64,000 nt of DNA from Microbulbifer sp. Q7 (lineage in GTDB: Bacteria; Pseudomonadota; Gammaproteobacteria; Pseudomonadales; Cellvibrionaceae). The stretch lies in assembly GCF_001639145.1 (NCBI RefSeq), contig NZ_LROY01000002.1:1458501-1522500 (forward strand), in the 5' to 3' direction. The notes below the pieces were generated by a model. It was not told the origin of the DNA. It saw only the letters and a list, made by a program, of their open reading frames with translations, and searched no databases. Made by a program: the position numbers and the translations under genes. This document shows, in pieces, positions 21,040 to 30,284 of this stretch; within the stretch, counting starts at the first letter, position 1, and every line of letters starts with the position of its first letter.

Positions 21040-21536
21040 AATAAACCTCAGTTTTCACACGGAAGCGATGAGCACTATCTTTGGCTGATCACTTCCCGGG
21101 TTACATCCTCCATATACCCCATTCACCAATCCCCACCTTCAAAACTGACGGTGAAGACACCCAGGAGAATGTGCCGGTATATGTGCGGCGTTTGTTCAGG
21201 GCAAAGAAAAAATCCCGCCCCGGTTTGGTTGATTTCGCCCGGGCACCGCCCAAAGCGGCGCGCTTTATACCACATTACGGGGGGCGCTGGAAGTATAGGC
21301 TCACCAGGAATGCGCCGGAGGCCACCCCGGTTTCCACCATCCGCGGCGGGCCAACGCCTCCGGGGGCCACACCACCTGTGTCAGACCGCAAGATCCGAGA
21401 TAAGGGTGCCGCTACAGGGTCTGATAATGTGCTGCAGCGCGGTAATTCCGCTACAATACGGCGCCGCACGCCACCTGGCTCGACAGCCGTTTTTCGTCAA
21501 CGTGCGTATAAATGTACAGAATTTCCGGGAATATCC
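21040..21536 (-). other. Divergent 497-bp region with rpsB leader and map upstream region
   Basis: The gap between rpsB (minus) and map (plus) holds no credible gene. On the minus side I see an extended -10 promoter (listed separately) and a leader of about 220 nt with a 12-nt imperfect stem close to the rpsB start: GGAAGCGATGAG at 21061-21072 pairs with CTGATCACTTCC at 21085-21096, with two mismatches. Gammaproteobacterial rpsB leaders are known targets of S2 feedback control; that this stem is part of it is inference. On the plus side TACAAT at 21452-21457 is a possible map -10. Confidence 0.55.
21264..21274 (-). promoter_or_regulatory. Extended -10 promoter of rpsB
   Basis: The minus strand reads TGTGGTATAAA, an extended -10 element (TGn plus TATAAA). 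As I recall, this exact element is conserved in rpsB promoters across gammaproteobacteria. Its distance to the rpsB ATG (about 225 nt) leaves room for a regulatory leader. No good -35 is visible, as is usual for extended -10 promoters. Confidence 0.65.
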
Positions 21537-22307
21537 ATGACCAATGCCGTAAAGACCCCTGAACAGATCGCCAAAATGCGCACCGCTGGCCGCTTGGCCG
21601 CCGAGGTGCTGGAGATGATTGGCGAGTACGTCGTTCCCGGTGTCACCACGGAAGAGCTGGATCGCCGCTGCCACGACCATATCGTCAATGTGCAACAGGC
21701 CATTCCCGCCTGCCTCGGTTACCGCGGCTTTCCCAAATCGATCTGCACGTCCGTGAACGAGGTGATCTGCCACGGTATTCCGTCGGAGTCCAAGGTCCTC
21801 AAGAAAGGCGACATCATCAATATCGACGTAACAGTCATCAAGGATGGCTGGTATGGCGACACCTCCAAAATGTACTTCGTAGGCAAGCCCGTGCCCCACG
21901 CCAAGCGCCTGGTCGAAGTGACGCAGGAATGCCTGTACAAGGCCATCGAAATCGTGCGTCCCGGCACCACTCTGGGGGATATTGGCCATGTTATCCAGCA
22001 GCATGCCGAGAAAAATTACTACTCCGTGGTGAAGGATTTTTGTGGCCACGGGATCGGCAACGTCTTCCACGAAGACCCGCAAATCCTGCACTACGGAAAG
22101 CCCGGCACCGGGCAGGTGCTGGAAGAAGGCATGACCTTCACCATCGAACCCATGATCAACGCCGGCAAACCAGGCAGCCGTGTCCTGCGGGATGGCTGGA
22201 CCGCCGTGACCGTAGACCGGCGGCTGTCCGCTCAATGGGAGCACACCATGGCTGTTACGTCGGACGGCGTAGAGATCCTGACCGCGCGCAAGGAAGAGTC
22301 TTTTTAA
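21537..22307 (+). CDS. map: Methionine aminopeptidase type I
   Basis: Removes the initiator methionine from nascent proteins. The frame is open far upstream, but the ATG at 21537 (MTNAVKTPEQIAKMRTAGRLA) gives 256 residues, near the family length of 264. Metal ligands are visible: the two aspartates in NIDVTVIKDGWYGDTSKMYF, the histidine in CGHGIGNVFHEDP, and the glutamates in TFTIEPMI and WEHTMAV. Divergent from rpsB and followed by glnD, as in Pseudomonas. Confidence 0.96.
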   Translation: MTNAVKTPEQIAKMRTAGRLAAEVLEMIGEYVVPGVTTEELDRRCHDHIVNVQQAIPACLGYRGFPKSICTSVNEVICHGIPSESKVLKKGDIINIDVTVIKDGWYGDTSKMYFVGKPVPHAKRLVEVTQECLYKAIEIVRPGTTLGDIGHVIQQHAEKNYYSVVKDFCGHGIGNVFHEDPQILHYGKPGTGQVLEEGMTFTIEPMINAGKPGSRVLRDGWTAVTVDRRLSAQWEHTMAVTSDGVEILTARKEESF

Positions 22308-22475
22308 TCTGGCAAGGCGCTGCTGGTATAGAGCGCAGCCAGAGTGATCGCGTGAATACGGCCACCACCTAACTAGCCTGCGCTTGGCTAACCCAATAGT
22401 GGCCAGGGAAGGAACAACAGGCCCAGGGCGCCACGCACTCCAGCGGGGGCCCGGACCGAACCGGACTCGATACTG

Positions 22476-25211
22476 ATGAATTCCAAGCCACTGGCCCAGA
22501 TACCACACTTTGAAAGGCCGCTGTTTTTTTTCGACCAGTCCCGCTTCCGCCGTGACCTGGAAGCCGGCGAGCGCCCTGCACTGGAGATTTTCAAAGATGC
22601 CGTGGTTGCCGCTGACACCCATATGGGACGCCGCTTCCGCGAGGGCGAAGACGTACGCACCCTGGTTTACGAGCGCGCGCTGTTTGTCGACTGCCTGCTG
22701 CACTACGCCTGGCATCAGTTTCAGTGGCCAGACAACATCAGCCTGCTGGCGGTCGGTGGTTACGGTCGTGGTGAACTGCACCCGAGATCGGACATTGACC
22801 TGCTGATCCTCAGTCAGGAAAAGCCCACCGGCAGCACCGTAGACAATATCGAGCGCCTGGTCGCTTTCCTGTGGGACCTGAAGCTCGACATTGGCCACTC
22901 GGTACGCACGGTCGATCACTGTATCGAAATGGCGGCGGAAGACATCACCGTCGCCACCAACCTGATGGAATGCCGCACGGTGGTGGGCAACCCGGCGCTG
23001 GGCGAGGCACTGGCGGAGCGCATGACGCCAGACAGGATCTGGCCCGCGGACCAGTTCTTCACCGCAAAATACGCCGAGCAGGAATCCCGCCACAACAAAC
23101 AGCAGGGTGCCGAATACAATCTCGAGCCCAATATAAAGAAAGCCCCCGGTGGGCTGCGGGATATCCAGACCATCAACTGGGTGGCCAAGCGCTACTTTCA
23201 GGTGCGCACGCTCAAGCAGCTGCAGGGCAAGGGCTTCTTTACCGAAGAGGAATTTGCCATCTTGCAGTCCGGTGAGGACTTCCTGTGGCGGGTACGCTAC
23301 GGGCTTCACCTGTTGGCGGGGCGACCGGAAGAGCGACTGCTGTTTGACTACCAGCGCGAACTGGCGCGGGAGTTCGGCTACAAGGACAACGATACGCACC
23401 TGGCGGTTGAGCAGTTCATGCACACGTATTACCGCATCGTTATGGCGCTGCGGGAATTGAACGATGTGATGCTGCAGTTCCTGGATGAGGCAATCCTCCA
23501 GCGCGGCAAACACCTGCCGGTCACCCCAATCAATGAACGTTTCCAGTTGCGTGGCAATACGATTGAGGCCACGGTCACCCGCACCTTTATCGAATACCCC
23601 CCGGCACTGCTGGAGATCTTCGTGCTGATGGCCAACAACCCGGACATCCACGGAGTGCGGGCCTCGACCATCCGGTTGATCCGCGAGCATCGCCACCTGA
23701 TCGACGACCAGTTTCGCGCAGATCCCACCAACACACGCCTGTTCATGCAGTTGCTGCGCAGCCCCCGCGGGCTCTCCACCCAGCTCACCCGCATGACACG
23801 CTACGGCATCCTCGGTCGCTATCTGCCGGAATTTGGCCGGGTCACCGGGCAAATGCAGCACGACCTTTTCCACATCTATACCGTGGACGCCCACACCCTG
23901 CAGGTGGTGCGCAATATGCGCAGTTTCCGCGGCGACGATGCCTGGGAGAAATTTCCCCTCGCCGCAGAAATCCTGTCGCGCATGCGCAAACCGGAATTGC
24001 TGTATATCGCCGGTCTGTACCACGACATCGCCAAGGGCCGTGGCGGCGACCACTCAAAGCTCGGCATCGTGGACGCAGACGCTTTCTGCCGCCGTCACGG
24101 ACTGCCGGCACGAGACCGCCGCCTGGTGTGCTGGCTAGTGGAAAAACACCTGCTGATGAGCGCAGTATCCCAGAAGCAGGACATTTCCGACCCTGAGGTG
24201 GTGCACGCGTTTGCTGGCGAAGTGGGCGACCGCGAACACCTGGACTACCTGTACGCCCTGACCGTGGCGGACATCAATGCCACCAACCCAGACCTGTGGA
24301 ACAGCTGGCGCGCGAGCCTGATGCGCCAGTTGTACCAGTACACCCAGCGCGCGCTGCGCCGGGGACTGGAAAACCCGATCGATCGCGATGAAATCTACAT
24401 CGAAACCCAGGCGCAAGCCCGCAATATGCTGCGCGCCATGGGCCTCCCCAGCAATGCCGTGGAAGACATCTGGTCGGAAATGGGGGAAGACTATTTCGTG
24501 CGCGAAAGCGCCGACAGCATCACCTGGCACACTGCCGCCATTTATCAGCTACAGAAAGATCCGGAACGCGATGAGGACACTGACAGTGTTGTGCTCACGC
24601 GCAATTCCGGCCCCGGCGAACACGATGGCGCCACCGAGGTCTTCGTGTACACCCCGGACCGGGCCAACGTGTTTGCCGCCGTGGTGACCGGCCTCGACAT
24701 GCTCAACCTGAACATTCACGATGCGCGCCTGTACAGCTCCGCCGGCGGATACACCCTCGACACCTTTTACGTGCTGGATGAGTCTGGCCAGCCGTTGCTG
24801 GATGAACCACATCGACTGGAGCAGATCCGCAATACCCTGCAGCAGGAACTGAAACTGGTGGAGGACTACTCCAAAGTGATTCAGCGCCGCACTCCGCGCC
24901 GCCTGAAAATGTTCCACCTGCCCAGCCAGGCCCATATTTCTACGAGCCCGGAAGATAACTACAGCACTCTGGAAATCACCAGCGCAGACCGACCGGGCCT
25001 ACTGGCGCGGATCGCGCGCATATTCATTTCCCACGATCTGCGTCTGCACAATGCCAAGATTTCCACCCTGGGGGAGCGCGTCGAGGATATTTTCCATATC
25101 ACCGACGCCGACGATCAACCGCTCACCGACCCGGCACTGATAGAGACGCTCGAGCAGGCCATCTGCCAGGAACTGGATGCACACCAGGCCACACTGCCGC
25201 CGCAGCCCTGA
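22476..25211 (+). CDS. glnD: Bifunctional uridylyltransferase/uridylyl-removing enzyme GlnD
   Basis: GlnD senses glutamine and adds or removes UMP on PII proteins, controlling nitrogen assimilation. The 911-residue protein has the nucleotidyltransferase motif GGYGRGELHPRSDIDLLIL near 93-111, a PII-uridylyltransferase linker, an HD hydrolase domain with HDIAKGRGGDHSKLG near 515, and two C-terminal ACT domains (about 720-790 and 828-900; VFVYTPDRANVFAAVV and EITSADRPGLLARIARIF). Length fits the family (E. coli 890). It precedes dapC by 40 nt. Confidence 0.97.
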   Translation: MNSKPLAQIPHFERPLFFFDQSRFRRDLEAGERPALEIFKDAVVAADTHMGRRFREGEDVRTLVYERALFVDCLLHYAWHQFQWPDNISLLAVGGYGRGELHPRSDIDLLILSQEKPTGSTVDNIERLVAFLWDLKLDIGHSVRTVDHCIEMAAEDITVATNLMECRTVVGNPALGEALAERMTPDRIWPADQFFTAKYAEQESRHNKQQGAEYNLEPNIKKAPGGLRDIQTINWVAKRYFQVRTLKQLQGKGFFTEEEFAILQSGEDFLWRVRYGLHLLAGRPEERLLFDYQRELAREFGYKDNDTHLAVEQFMHTYYRIVMALRELNDVMLQFLDEAILQRGKHLPVTPINERFQLRGNTIEATVTRTFIEYPPALLEIFVLMANNPDIHGVRASTIRLIREHRHLIDDQFRADPTNTRLFMQLLRSPRGLSTQLTRMTRYGILGRYLPEFGRVTGQMQHDLFHIYTVDAHTLQVVRNMRSFRGDDAWEKFPLAAEILSRMRKPELLYIAGLYHDIAKGRGGDHSKLGIVDADAFCRRHGLPARDRRLVCWLVEKHLLMSAVSQKQDISDPEVVHAFAGEVGDREHLDYLYALTVADINATNPDLWNSWRASLMRQLYQYTQRALRRGLENPIDRDEIYIETQAQARNMLRAMGLPSNAVEDIWSEMGEDYFVRESADSITWHTAAIYQLQKDPERDEDTDSVVLTRNSGPGEHDGATEVFVYTPDRANVFAAVVTGLDMLNLNIHDARLYSSAGGYTLDTFYVLDESGQPLLDEPHRLEQIRNTLQQELKLVEDYSKVIQRRTPRRLKMFHLPSQAHISTSPEDNYSTLEITSADRPGLLARIARIFISHDLRLHNAKISTLGERVEDIFHITDADDQPLTDPALIETLEQAICQELDAHQATLPPQP

Positions 25212-25251
25212 CCCCCGCAGCCCCGAATAGCTTTGTATACAGACCAATAAC

Positions 25252-26427
25252 ATGAACCCGAATTTGCAACAGCTACAGCCCTACCCCTTCGCCAAACTGG
25301 CAACACTCAAGGAGGGGCTGGAACCGCCGGCGGCACTCAGCCATATCGCGCTATCAATCGGCGAGCCCAAACACGCACCGCCGGCCTTTGTGCGCGACGA
25401 GCTGATCGACAACCTGGATAAGCTCTCTGCCTACCCTCTCACCAAGGGGCTGGATGCACTGCGTGAAACCATTGCCCGCTGGCTGTGCCAGCGCTTTCAG
25501 CTGGACCACGTCGATGCGGCCAGCCAGGTCATACCGGTCAACGGAACCCGCGAAGCGCTGTTTGCCTTCGCCCAGGCGGTGGTATCGCCGGGCGCCAGGG
25601 TACTGATGCCCAATCCCTTCTACCAGATTTACGAAGGTGCTGCGCTGCTGGCGGGCGCCACCCCACACTTCATCAATTGCAGTGCCGATACCGGCTTCAA
25701 GCCAGACTTTGACGCGGTTCCCGAAACGGTCTGGCAGCAGTGCGAGCTGCTGTACCTGTGCACGCCGGGCAACCCCACCGGCGCCCTGCTGGACATGGAC
25801 GACCTGAAGCGGCTGATTGCCCTGGCCGATCGCTACCAGTTCATCATCGCCTCTGACGAGTGCTACTCGGAACTCTATTTCGACGAGAGCAGTCCGCCCG
25901 CAGGCCTGCTGCAGGCATGCGCAGAATTGGGCCGCCACGATTACCGTCGCTGCGTGGTGTTTCACAGCCTGTCAAAGCGCTCCAACCTGCCCGGCCTGCG
26001 GTCCGGCTTTGTCGCGGGCGATGCTGAGGTTCTGGAAAAATTCCTGCTCTACCGCACCTACCACGGCTGCGCCATGCCGGTGCCAACCCAGTACGCCTCC
26101 ATCGCCGCCTGGCAAGACGAGCAGCACGTGAAGGAAAACCGCGCACTGTACCGACAGAAGTTCGATGCCGTACTGGACATTCTCGACGGATGTCTGGATG
26201 TGCAGAAACCGGAAGCCAGTTTCTATCTGTGGCCCCGCGTGGGCGATGGCGAGGCATTTGCCCGCGAGCTGTTCCGCCAACAACATATTACCGTCCTCCC
26301 CGGTGCCTACCTGGCCCGCGAGGCCAGCGGGGTAAACCCGGGCACGGAATATGTCCGTATGGCCCTGGTCGCCACCCTGGATGAATGTATTGAAGGGGCA
26401 AAACGCATCAAGCAGTTCTGCCGTTAA
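25252..26427 (+). CDS. dapC: Succinyldiaminopimelate transaminase DapC
   Basis: A fold-type I aminotransferase converting N-succinyl-2-amino-6-ketopimelate to N-succinyl-LL-diaminopimelate with glutamate. The 391-residue protein shows PNPFYQIYEGAALLAG, TPGNPTGALLDMDDLK and the PLP lysine K242 in HSLSKRSNLPGLRSGF. Its position between glnD and dapD/dapE supports DapC rather than another aminotransferase. DapC, DapD and DapE supply meso-DAP for peptidoglycan and lysine. Confidence 0.92.
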   Translation: MNPNLQQLQPYPFAKLATLKEGLEPPAALSHIALSIGEPKHAPPAFVRDELIDNLDKLSAYPLTKGLDALRETIARWLCQRFQLDHVDAASQVIPVNGTREALFAFAQAVVSPGARVLMPNPFYQIYEGAALLAGATPHFINCSADTGFKPDFDAVPETVWQQCELLYLCTPGNPTGALLDMDDLKRLIALADRYQFIIASDECYSELYFDESSPPAGLLQACAELGRHDYRRCVVFHSLSKRSNLPGLRSGFVAGDAEVLEKFLLYRTYHGCAMPVPTQYASIAAWQDEQHVKENRALYRQKFDAVLDILDGCLDVQKPEASFYLWPRVGDGEAFARELFRQQHITVLPGAYLAREASGVNPGTEYVRMALVATLDECIEGAKRIKQFCR

Positions 26428-26451
26428 GTGCACCCCGCAAATGAATCGACA

Positions 26452-27120
26452 ATGACCGCAAAGAATCTGTTAAAAAAAGAGCGCGTGGACTACGTGCTCA
26501 ACCGGCTGGAAGAGCTCTATCCGGAAACGCCGGTCCCGCTGGACCATTTCGACGCCTACTCCCTGCTGGTGGCGGTATTGTTGTCGGCACAATGCACCGA
26601 TGAACGGGTAAACCAGATTACGCCGGGTCTGTGGGCACTGGCAGACAACCCGTACGATATGGCGAAAGTACCGGTGGAGAAGATCCGCGAGGTCATCCGC
26701 CCCTGCGGTCTGTCTCCGCAGAAATCGAAAGCCATCCAGAAACTCTCGGAAATTCTGGTCAACGAATACCACGGCCAGGTACCGGAAAATATGGCAGCAC
26801 TGGAAACCCTTCCCGGTGTTGGCCACAAAACCGCAAGCGTGGTTATGGCACAGGCCTTCGGCCACCCGGCTTTTCCGGTGGACACCCACATCCACCGTCT
26901 GGCCCAGCGCTGGGGACTCACCTCAGGAAAAAATGTGGTGCAGACTGAAAAAGATCTGAAGCGCTTATTCCCGAAGGAAAAGTGGAACAAGCTGCACTTG
27001 CAGATCATTTTCTATGGACGTGAATACTGCAGCGCAAGGGGCTGCGATGGTACCGTGTGCGAGATCTGCACCACCTGTTACCCGGCGCGCAAACACCCGA
27101 AAAAAATCAACAAAGCCTGA
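26452..27120 (+). CDS. nth: Endonuclease III-like DNA glycosylase/AP lyase with unusual Cys spacing
   Basis: Helix-hairpin-helix base-excision glycosylase of 222 residues. The catalytic lysine K126 in LPGVGHKTASVV and aspartate D144 in FPVDTHIHR are present. C-terminal cysteines fall at 193, 198, 203, 206 and 209. Canonical Nth spacing (C-X6-C-X2-C-X5-C) would put ligands at 193, 200, 203 and 209; residue 200 is glycine, so the second ligand is displaced. The sequence resembles Bacteroidetes-type Nth more than E. coli Nth. The frame is open from a GTG at 26428, but the ATG at 26452 fits the family. It sits between dapC and dapD, away from its common rsx neighbours. Confidence 0.9.
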   Translation: MTAKNLLKKERVDYVLNRLEELYPETPVPLDHFDAYSLLVAVLLSAQCTDERVNQITPGLWALADNPYDMAKVPVEKIREVIRPCGLSPQKSKAIQKLSEILVNEYHGQVPENMAALETLPGVGHKTASVVMAQAFGHPAFPVDTHIHRLAQRWGLTSGKNVVQTEKDLKRLFPKEKWNKLHLQIIFYGREYCSARGCDGTVCEICTTCYPARKHPKKINKA

Positions 27121-27159
27121 ACCCGCTCTCAGGACAATCAAACAGAGACAGGAAATTCC

Positions 27160-27504
27160 ATGATTACCCTTTACGGCATCAAGAATTGCGACACCGTAAA
27201 AAAAGCCCGCAAGTGGCTCGAGCAGAATGATGTGGCGTACCGCTTTCACGACTTCCGCGAAGACGGCATGAGTGATGTTCCCCTGCAGCAGTGGCTGCAG
27301 GAATTCGGCTGGGAACAGGTATTGAATCGGCGCTCCACCAGCTGGCGTGCGCTGAGCGACGCGCAAAAGAACGCAATGGACAACGGCAGTGCCGAGTCTC
27401 TGGCCAGCGAAACGCCCACCCTGATCAAGCGCCCGGTCATGGCCCGGGGTGAAAACACCCTGTTCGGCTTCAAGGCCGATGACTACGCCCGCTTCGTCCA
27501 GTAG
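27160..27504 (+). CDS. ArsC/Spx-family protein (YffB-like)
   Basis: A 114-residue thioredoxin-fold protein of the ArsC/YffB family, with the single N-terminal cysteine in IKNCDTVKKARKWLEQ (C10) and the C-terminal TLIKRPVMARGENTLFGF. YffB-type proteins commonly lie beside dapE or dapD in gammaproteobacteria; their function is not established, and arsenate reductase activity should not be assumed. It is 39 nt after nth and 72 nt before dapD. Confidence 0.88.
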   Translation: MITLYGIKNCDTVKKARKWLEQNDVAYRFHDFREDGMSDVPLQQWLQEFGWEQVLNRRSTSWRALSDAQKNAMDNGSAESLASETPTLIKRPVMARGENTLFGFKADDYARFVQ

Positions 27505-27576
27505 CACAGCCGCAGTCCCCAGTCACCGTAATCTCGACTATGTGAAAAGAATCAGACTCAGGAAAAGGAAACCATC

Positions 27577-28608
27577 ATGAGCAACGTATACAGCATCGGC
27601 TTTGGCGTCGGCACCTGCAACAGCAAGGGCGAGTGGCTCGAAGTCTACTTCCCGCAACCTCTGCTGAACCCGGCAGACGCGGTTGCCAGTGCGGTTACCG
27701 GAACGCTGAACATTGAAGGCGGCAATGTCGCTGTGGCACTGGAGCAGGCCCAGCTGCAACCACTTGCCGACCAGCTGGAAAGTGCCGGCGCCAATGCACA
27801 GGCCGACATTCTGCGCCAGTTTGCCGGCAGCCAGCGCCCGCTGGTGGCGGTCGTCCTGCACAGCGATGACGCGCCACAGTCTGTACCCGAGTCCTACCTG
27901 AAGCTGCACCTGCTGTCTCACCGCCTGGTAAAGCCACACGGCACCAAACTGGACGGTATTTTTGGCCAGCTGGCAAACGTTGCCTGGACCAACCAGGGCG
28001 CAATCGACCTTGAGGAGCTACCCCAGCGCCAGTTGGAAGCACGCCTGAAGGGCGAGCTGCTGGAAGTTTCCTGCGTAGATAAATTCCCCAAAATGACCAA
28101 TTACGTGGTGCCGAAAGGTGTACGTATTGCACACACTGCCCGCGTGCGTCTCGGTGCTTACCTGGGCGAAGGCACCACAATCATGCACGAAGGGTTTGTT
28201 AACTTTAACGCGGGCACCGAAGGCCCGGGCATGATCGAGGGCCGTATCTCTGCTGGCGTATTCGTGGGTGCCGGCTCTGACCTGGGCGGTGGCAGCTCCA
28301 CCATGGGCACCCTGTCCGGTGGTGGCAATATCGTAATCTCCCTGGGCGATGGCTGCCTGCTGGGCGCCAACGCCGGCACCGGTATCCCGCTGGGTGATCG
28401 CTGCACCGTTGAATCTGGCCTGTACATTACTGCCGGCACCAAAGTTGCCCTGCTGGATGACAAAGGCGAAGTTGCCGAGTCAGTAAAAGCCCGTGACTTG
28501 GCTGGTAAATCTGACCTTTTGTTCCGTCGCAACTCCGCAACTGGCGCCGTTGAGTGCTTGACCAACAAAAGTGCGGTGGAGCTGAACGCGGAGCTGCACA
28601 GTAATTAA
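27577..28608 (+). CDS. dapD: Tetrahydrodipicolinate N-succinyltransferase (long form)
   Basis: DapD succinylates tetrahydrodipicolinate, the first step of the succinylase branch of lysine/DAP synthesis. The 343-residue protein is the long Pseudomonas-type form (E. coli DapD is 274). It has an N-terminal alpha/beta domain, a left-handed beta-helix (about 185-290; GVRIAHTARVRLGAYLGEGT, GRISAGVFVGAGSDLGGGSS) and a short C-terminal tail. An AGGAAA ribosome binding site lies about 10 nt upstream of the ATG. Confidence 0.96.
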   Translation: MSNVYSIGFGVGTCNSKGEWLEVYFPQPLLNPADAVASAVTGTLNIEGGNVAVALEQAQLQPLADQLESAGANAQADILRQFAGSQRPLVAVVLHSDDAPQSVPESYLKLHLLSHRLVKPHGTKLDGIFGQLANVAWTNQGAIDLEELPQRQLEARLKGELLEVSCVDKFPKMTNYVVPKGVRIAHTARVRLGAYLGEGTTIMHEGFVNFNAGTEGPGMIEGRISAGVFVGAGSDLGGGSSTMGTLSGGGNIVISLGDGCLLGANAGTGIPLGDRCTVESGLYITAGTKVALLDDKGEVAESVKARDLAGKSDLLFRRNSATGAVECLTNKSAVELNAELHSN

Positions 28609-28655
28609 GTCTGTGTCCGCTAGCTGCCGGGTTCGCATTGTTAGTGCCCGGTGGC

Positions 28656-28767
28656 GGCAGAACCTCAGGGGGAGCTTTTCGGAATCGCTGTAGATACATC
28701 CCTGTACGCTCCGGCGGTGCCATCCATGGCACCGACGGTTCCGAAAAGCTCCCCCTGACGCTCTGCC
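28656..28767. repeat. 112-bp MITE/REP-like element with 29-bp inverted arms
   Basis: The left arm (28656-28684) and right arm (28739-28767) are reverse complements over 29 bp with two mismatches; the shared inner 20 bp are perfect. Nested in the 54-bp spacer is a second palindrome, CGGTGCCAT / ATGGCACCG at 28715-28734. The whole could fold into a long hairpin with a cruciform-like inner stem. It has no coding capacity. The structure resembles dispersed intergenic repeats of marine gammaproteobacteria, but a second full copy is not in this window. Confidence 0.75.
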
Positions 28768-28849
28768 TTTGCAAAAAAATTTTGCGCTTTGGAATTTACT
28801 ACCGAGTAATATCAACTGAACTCGTAAAGTAATTTGAATTTGGATATGA

Positions 28850-28985
28850 AGGTCCGTCTGGCGGGGACTTCTCGCGAGACGTTGATGAGCTGCGGGCGCC
28901 TTCGGCGTCCAAAGCGAATGCTTTGTCCGCGAGAGGGACCTCACGGAAGAGCCCCCATGGATGGATTGAGGGGGGACGCCTAGTC
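28850..28985. repeat. Second repeat-like segment upstream of dapE
   Basis: A non-coding segment with several short palindromes: TCTCGCGAGA at 28870-28879, AAAGC-GAAT-GCTTT near 28910-28924, and a C5/G5 stem around 28952-28975. It contains CCATGGATGG at 28955-28964, the reverse complement of the CCATCCATGG core of the first element (28720-28729). This suggests a related or partner repeat family. The boundaries are estimates. Confidence 0.45.
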
Positions 28986-29070
28986 CGTGTCTCGCAAGAA
29001 GTCAGCGCCAGCCCGGCCGCCAATCAATAGGAACAGTGCTCCCAGAACCACGGAGCCAAAAGACACCACA

Positions 29071-30201
29071 ATGACCCCGACAATAAAGCTTACCTTCGAC
29101 CTGATCAGCAAACGATCCGTAACCCCTGAAGACGCAGGCTGTATGGAATTGATGCTCGAACGCCTGGAAAAAATCGGGTTCAAGACCGAACGCCTGCGCT
29201 TCGGTGATACCGATAACTTCTGGTCCGTGCGCGGCGAGGAAGGTCCGCTGTTTGCTTTCGCCGGCCACACCGACGTGGTGCCAACCGGCCCGGAAGCAAA
29301 CTGGAAATACCCACCGTTTAAACCACAAATCGTCGACGGCATGCTCTATGGTCGTGGCGCGGCGGATATGAAAGGCTCACTGGCCGCGATGGTTATCGCC
29401 TGTGAAGAATTTGTCGCCGCACACCCGGATCACAAAGGCCGTATCGCCTTTCTGATCACCAGCGACGAAGAGGGCCCAGCCAAACACGGCACCGTGAAAG
29501 TGGTCGAATGGCTGGAAGAGCGGGGAGAGAAAATCGACTGGTGCCTGGTGGGCGAGCCTTCCAGCACCACCCTCGCCGGCGACGTCATCAAAAACGGTCG
29601 CCGCGGTTCACTGGGCCTCGAGCTTACCGTGTTCGGCATTCAGGGCCATGTCGCCTACCCGCACCTGGCGGAAAATCCGGTACACAAGCTGGCGCCCGCA
29701 CTGGCCGAACTGGCCGCTGAGGAATGGGATCAGGGCAACGACTTCTTCCCCGCCACCAGCTTTCAGGTCTCCAATATCAATGGCGGCACCGGAGCCACCA
29801 ATGTGATTCCCGGCGATGTGAAAGTCGTGTGCAACTGGCGCTTCTCCACCGAAACCACCGCCGAGCAGCTGGAGAGCCGCGCCCGAGCAATTTTCGATAA
29901 ACACGGCCTGAAGTACCAGGCCGACTTCAACCTGTCCGGCCAGCCCTTTCTCACCGCAGAGGGCCCACTGGTGGAGTCCGCGCAGAAGGCCATCCGCACA
30001 ATCACCGGCCGCGAAACCGAACTGTCCACGGCCGGCGGCACCTCCGACGGCCGCTTTATCGCCCCCACCGGCGCACAGGTCGTAGAGCTCGGCCCGGTAA
30101 ACGCCACGATTCACAAGGTGGATGAATGCGTGAAAGCGGATGATCTTGATTTGGTTAAAGATATGTACCGTGAGATTCTGGCAGGACTTTTGGCTCGCTA
30201 G
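29071..30201 (+). CDS. dapE: Succinyl-diaminopimelate desuccinylase
   Basis: Zinc-dependent M20 hydrolase that removes succinate from N-succinyl-LL-DAP. The ATG at 29071 gives 376 residues, the usual length. Metal-binding motifs are visible: [24 protein letters not shown] and [14 protein letters not shown], then GGTSDGRF in the last third. The frame is open another 28 codons upstream, but family length and the sequence [19 protein letters not shown] favour this start. Confidence 0.96.
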   Translation: MTPTIKLTFDLISKRSVTPEDAGCMELMLERLEKIGFKTERLRFGDTDNFWSVRGEEGPLFAFAGHTDVVPTGPEANWKYPPFKPQIVDGMLYGRGAADMKGSLAAMVIACEEFVAAHPDHKGRIAFLITSDEEGPAKHGTVKVVEWLEERGEKIDWCLVGEPSSTTLAGDVIKNGRRGSLGLELTVFGIQGHVAYPHLAENPVHKLAPALAELAAEEWDQGNDFFPATSFQVSNINGGTGATNVIPGDVKVVCNWRFSTETTAEQLESRARAIFDKHGLKYQADFNLSGQPFLTAEGPLVESAQKAIRTITGRETELSTAGGTSDGRFIAPTGAQVVELGPVNATIHKVDECVKADDLDLVKDMYREILAGLLAR

Positions 30202-30236
30202 AAAAGGCCGATAGGCGCCCGAACAAGAAGTCCCAT

Positions 30237-30270
30237 AAAAAACGCGGCCAACGAGCCGCGTTTTTTCTTT
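30237..30270. terminator. Bidirectional terminator between dapE and the flavodoxin operon
   Basis: A perfect 8-bp stem (AACGCGGC / GCCGCGTT, 6-nt loop) is flanked by an A-run on the left and a T-run on the right. It can end transcription of dapE (plus) and of the convergent small gene at 30285 (minus). Confidence 0.85.
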
Positions 30271-30284
30271 TTCCTTCCAGAAGG

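Larger units (their letters stand above)
28609..29070. other. 462-bp gap between dapD and dapE with repeat elements
   Basis: No gene is supported. The gap separates two genes of one pathway that are usually close together and contains a 112-bp inverted-repeat element and a second repeat-like segment (both listed separately), joined by an AT-rich spacer (about 28767-28850). I see no obvious promoter for dapE, though the AT-rich spacer could carry one. Confidence 0.8.

Noticed and set aside
21381..24053. An 890-codon open frame on the minus strand
   Set aside because: It is antisense to map and glnD, both certain genes; GC-rich codon bias leaves the opposite strand open. The translation has no recognisable domain.
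28656..28767. Insertion sequence ends
   Set aside because: The inverted arms enclose only 54 bp with no transposase, and I see no target-site duplication; treated as a non-coding repeat element.
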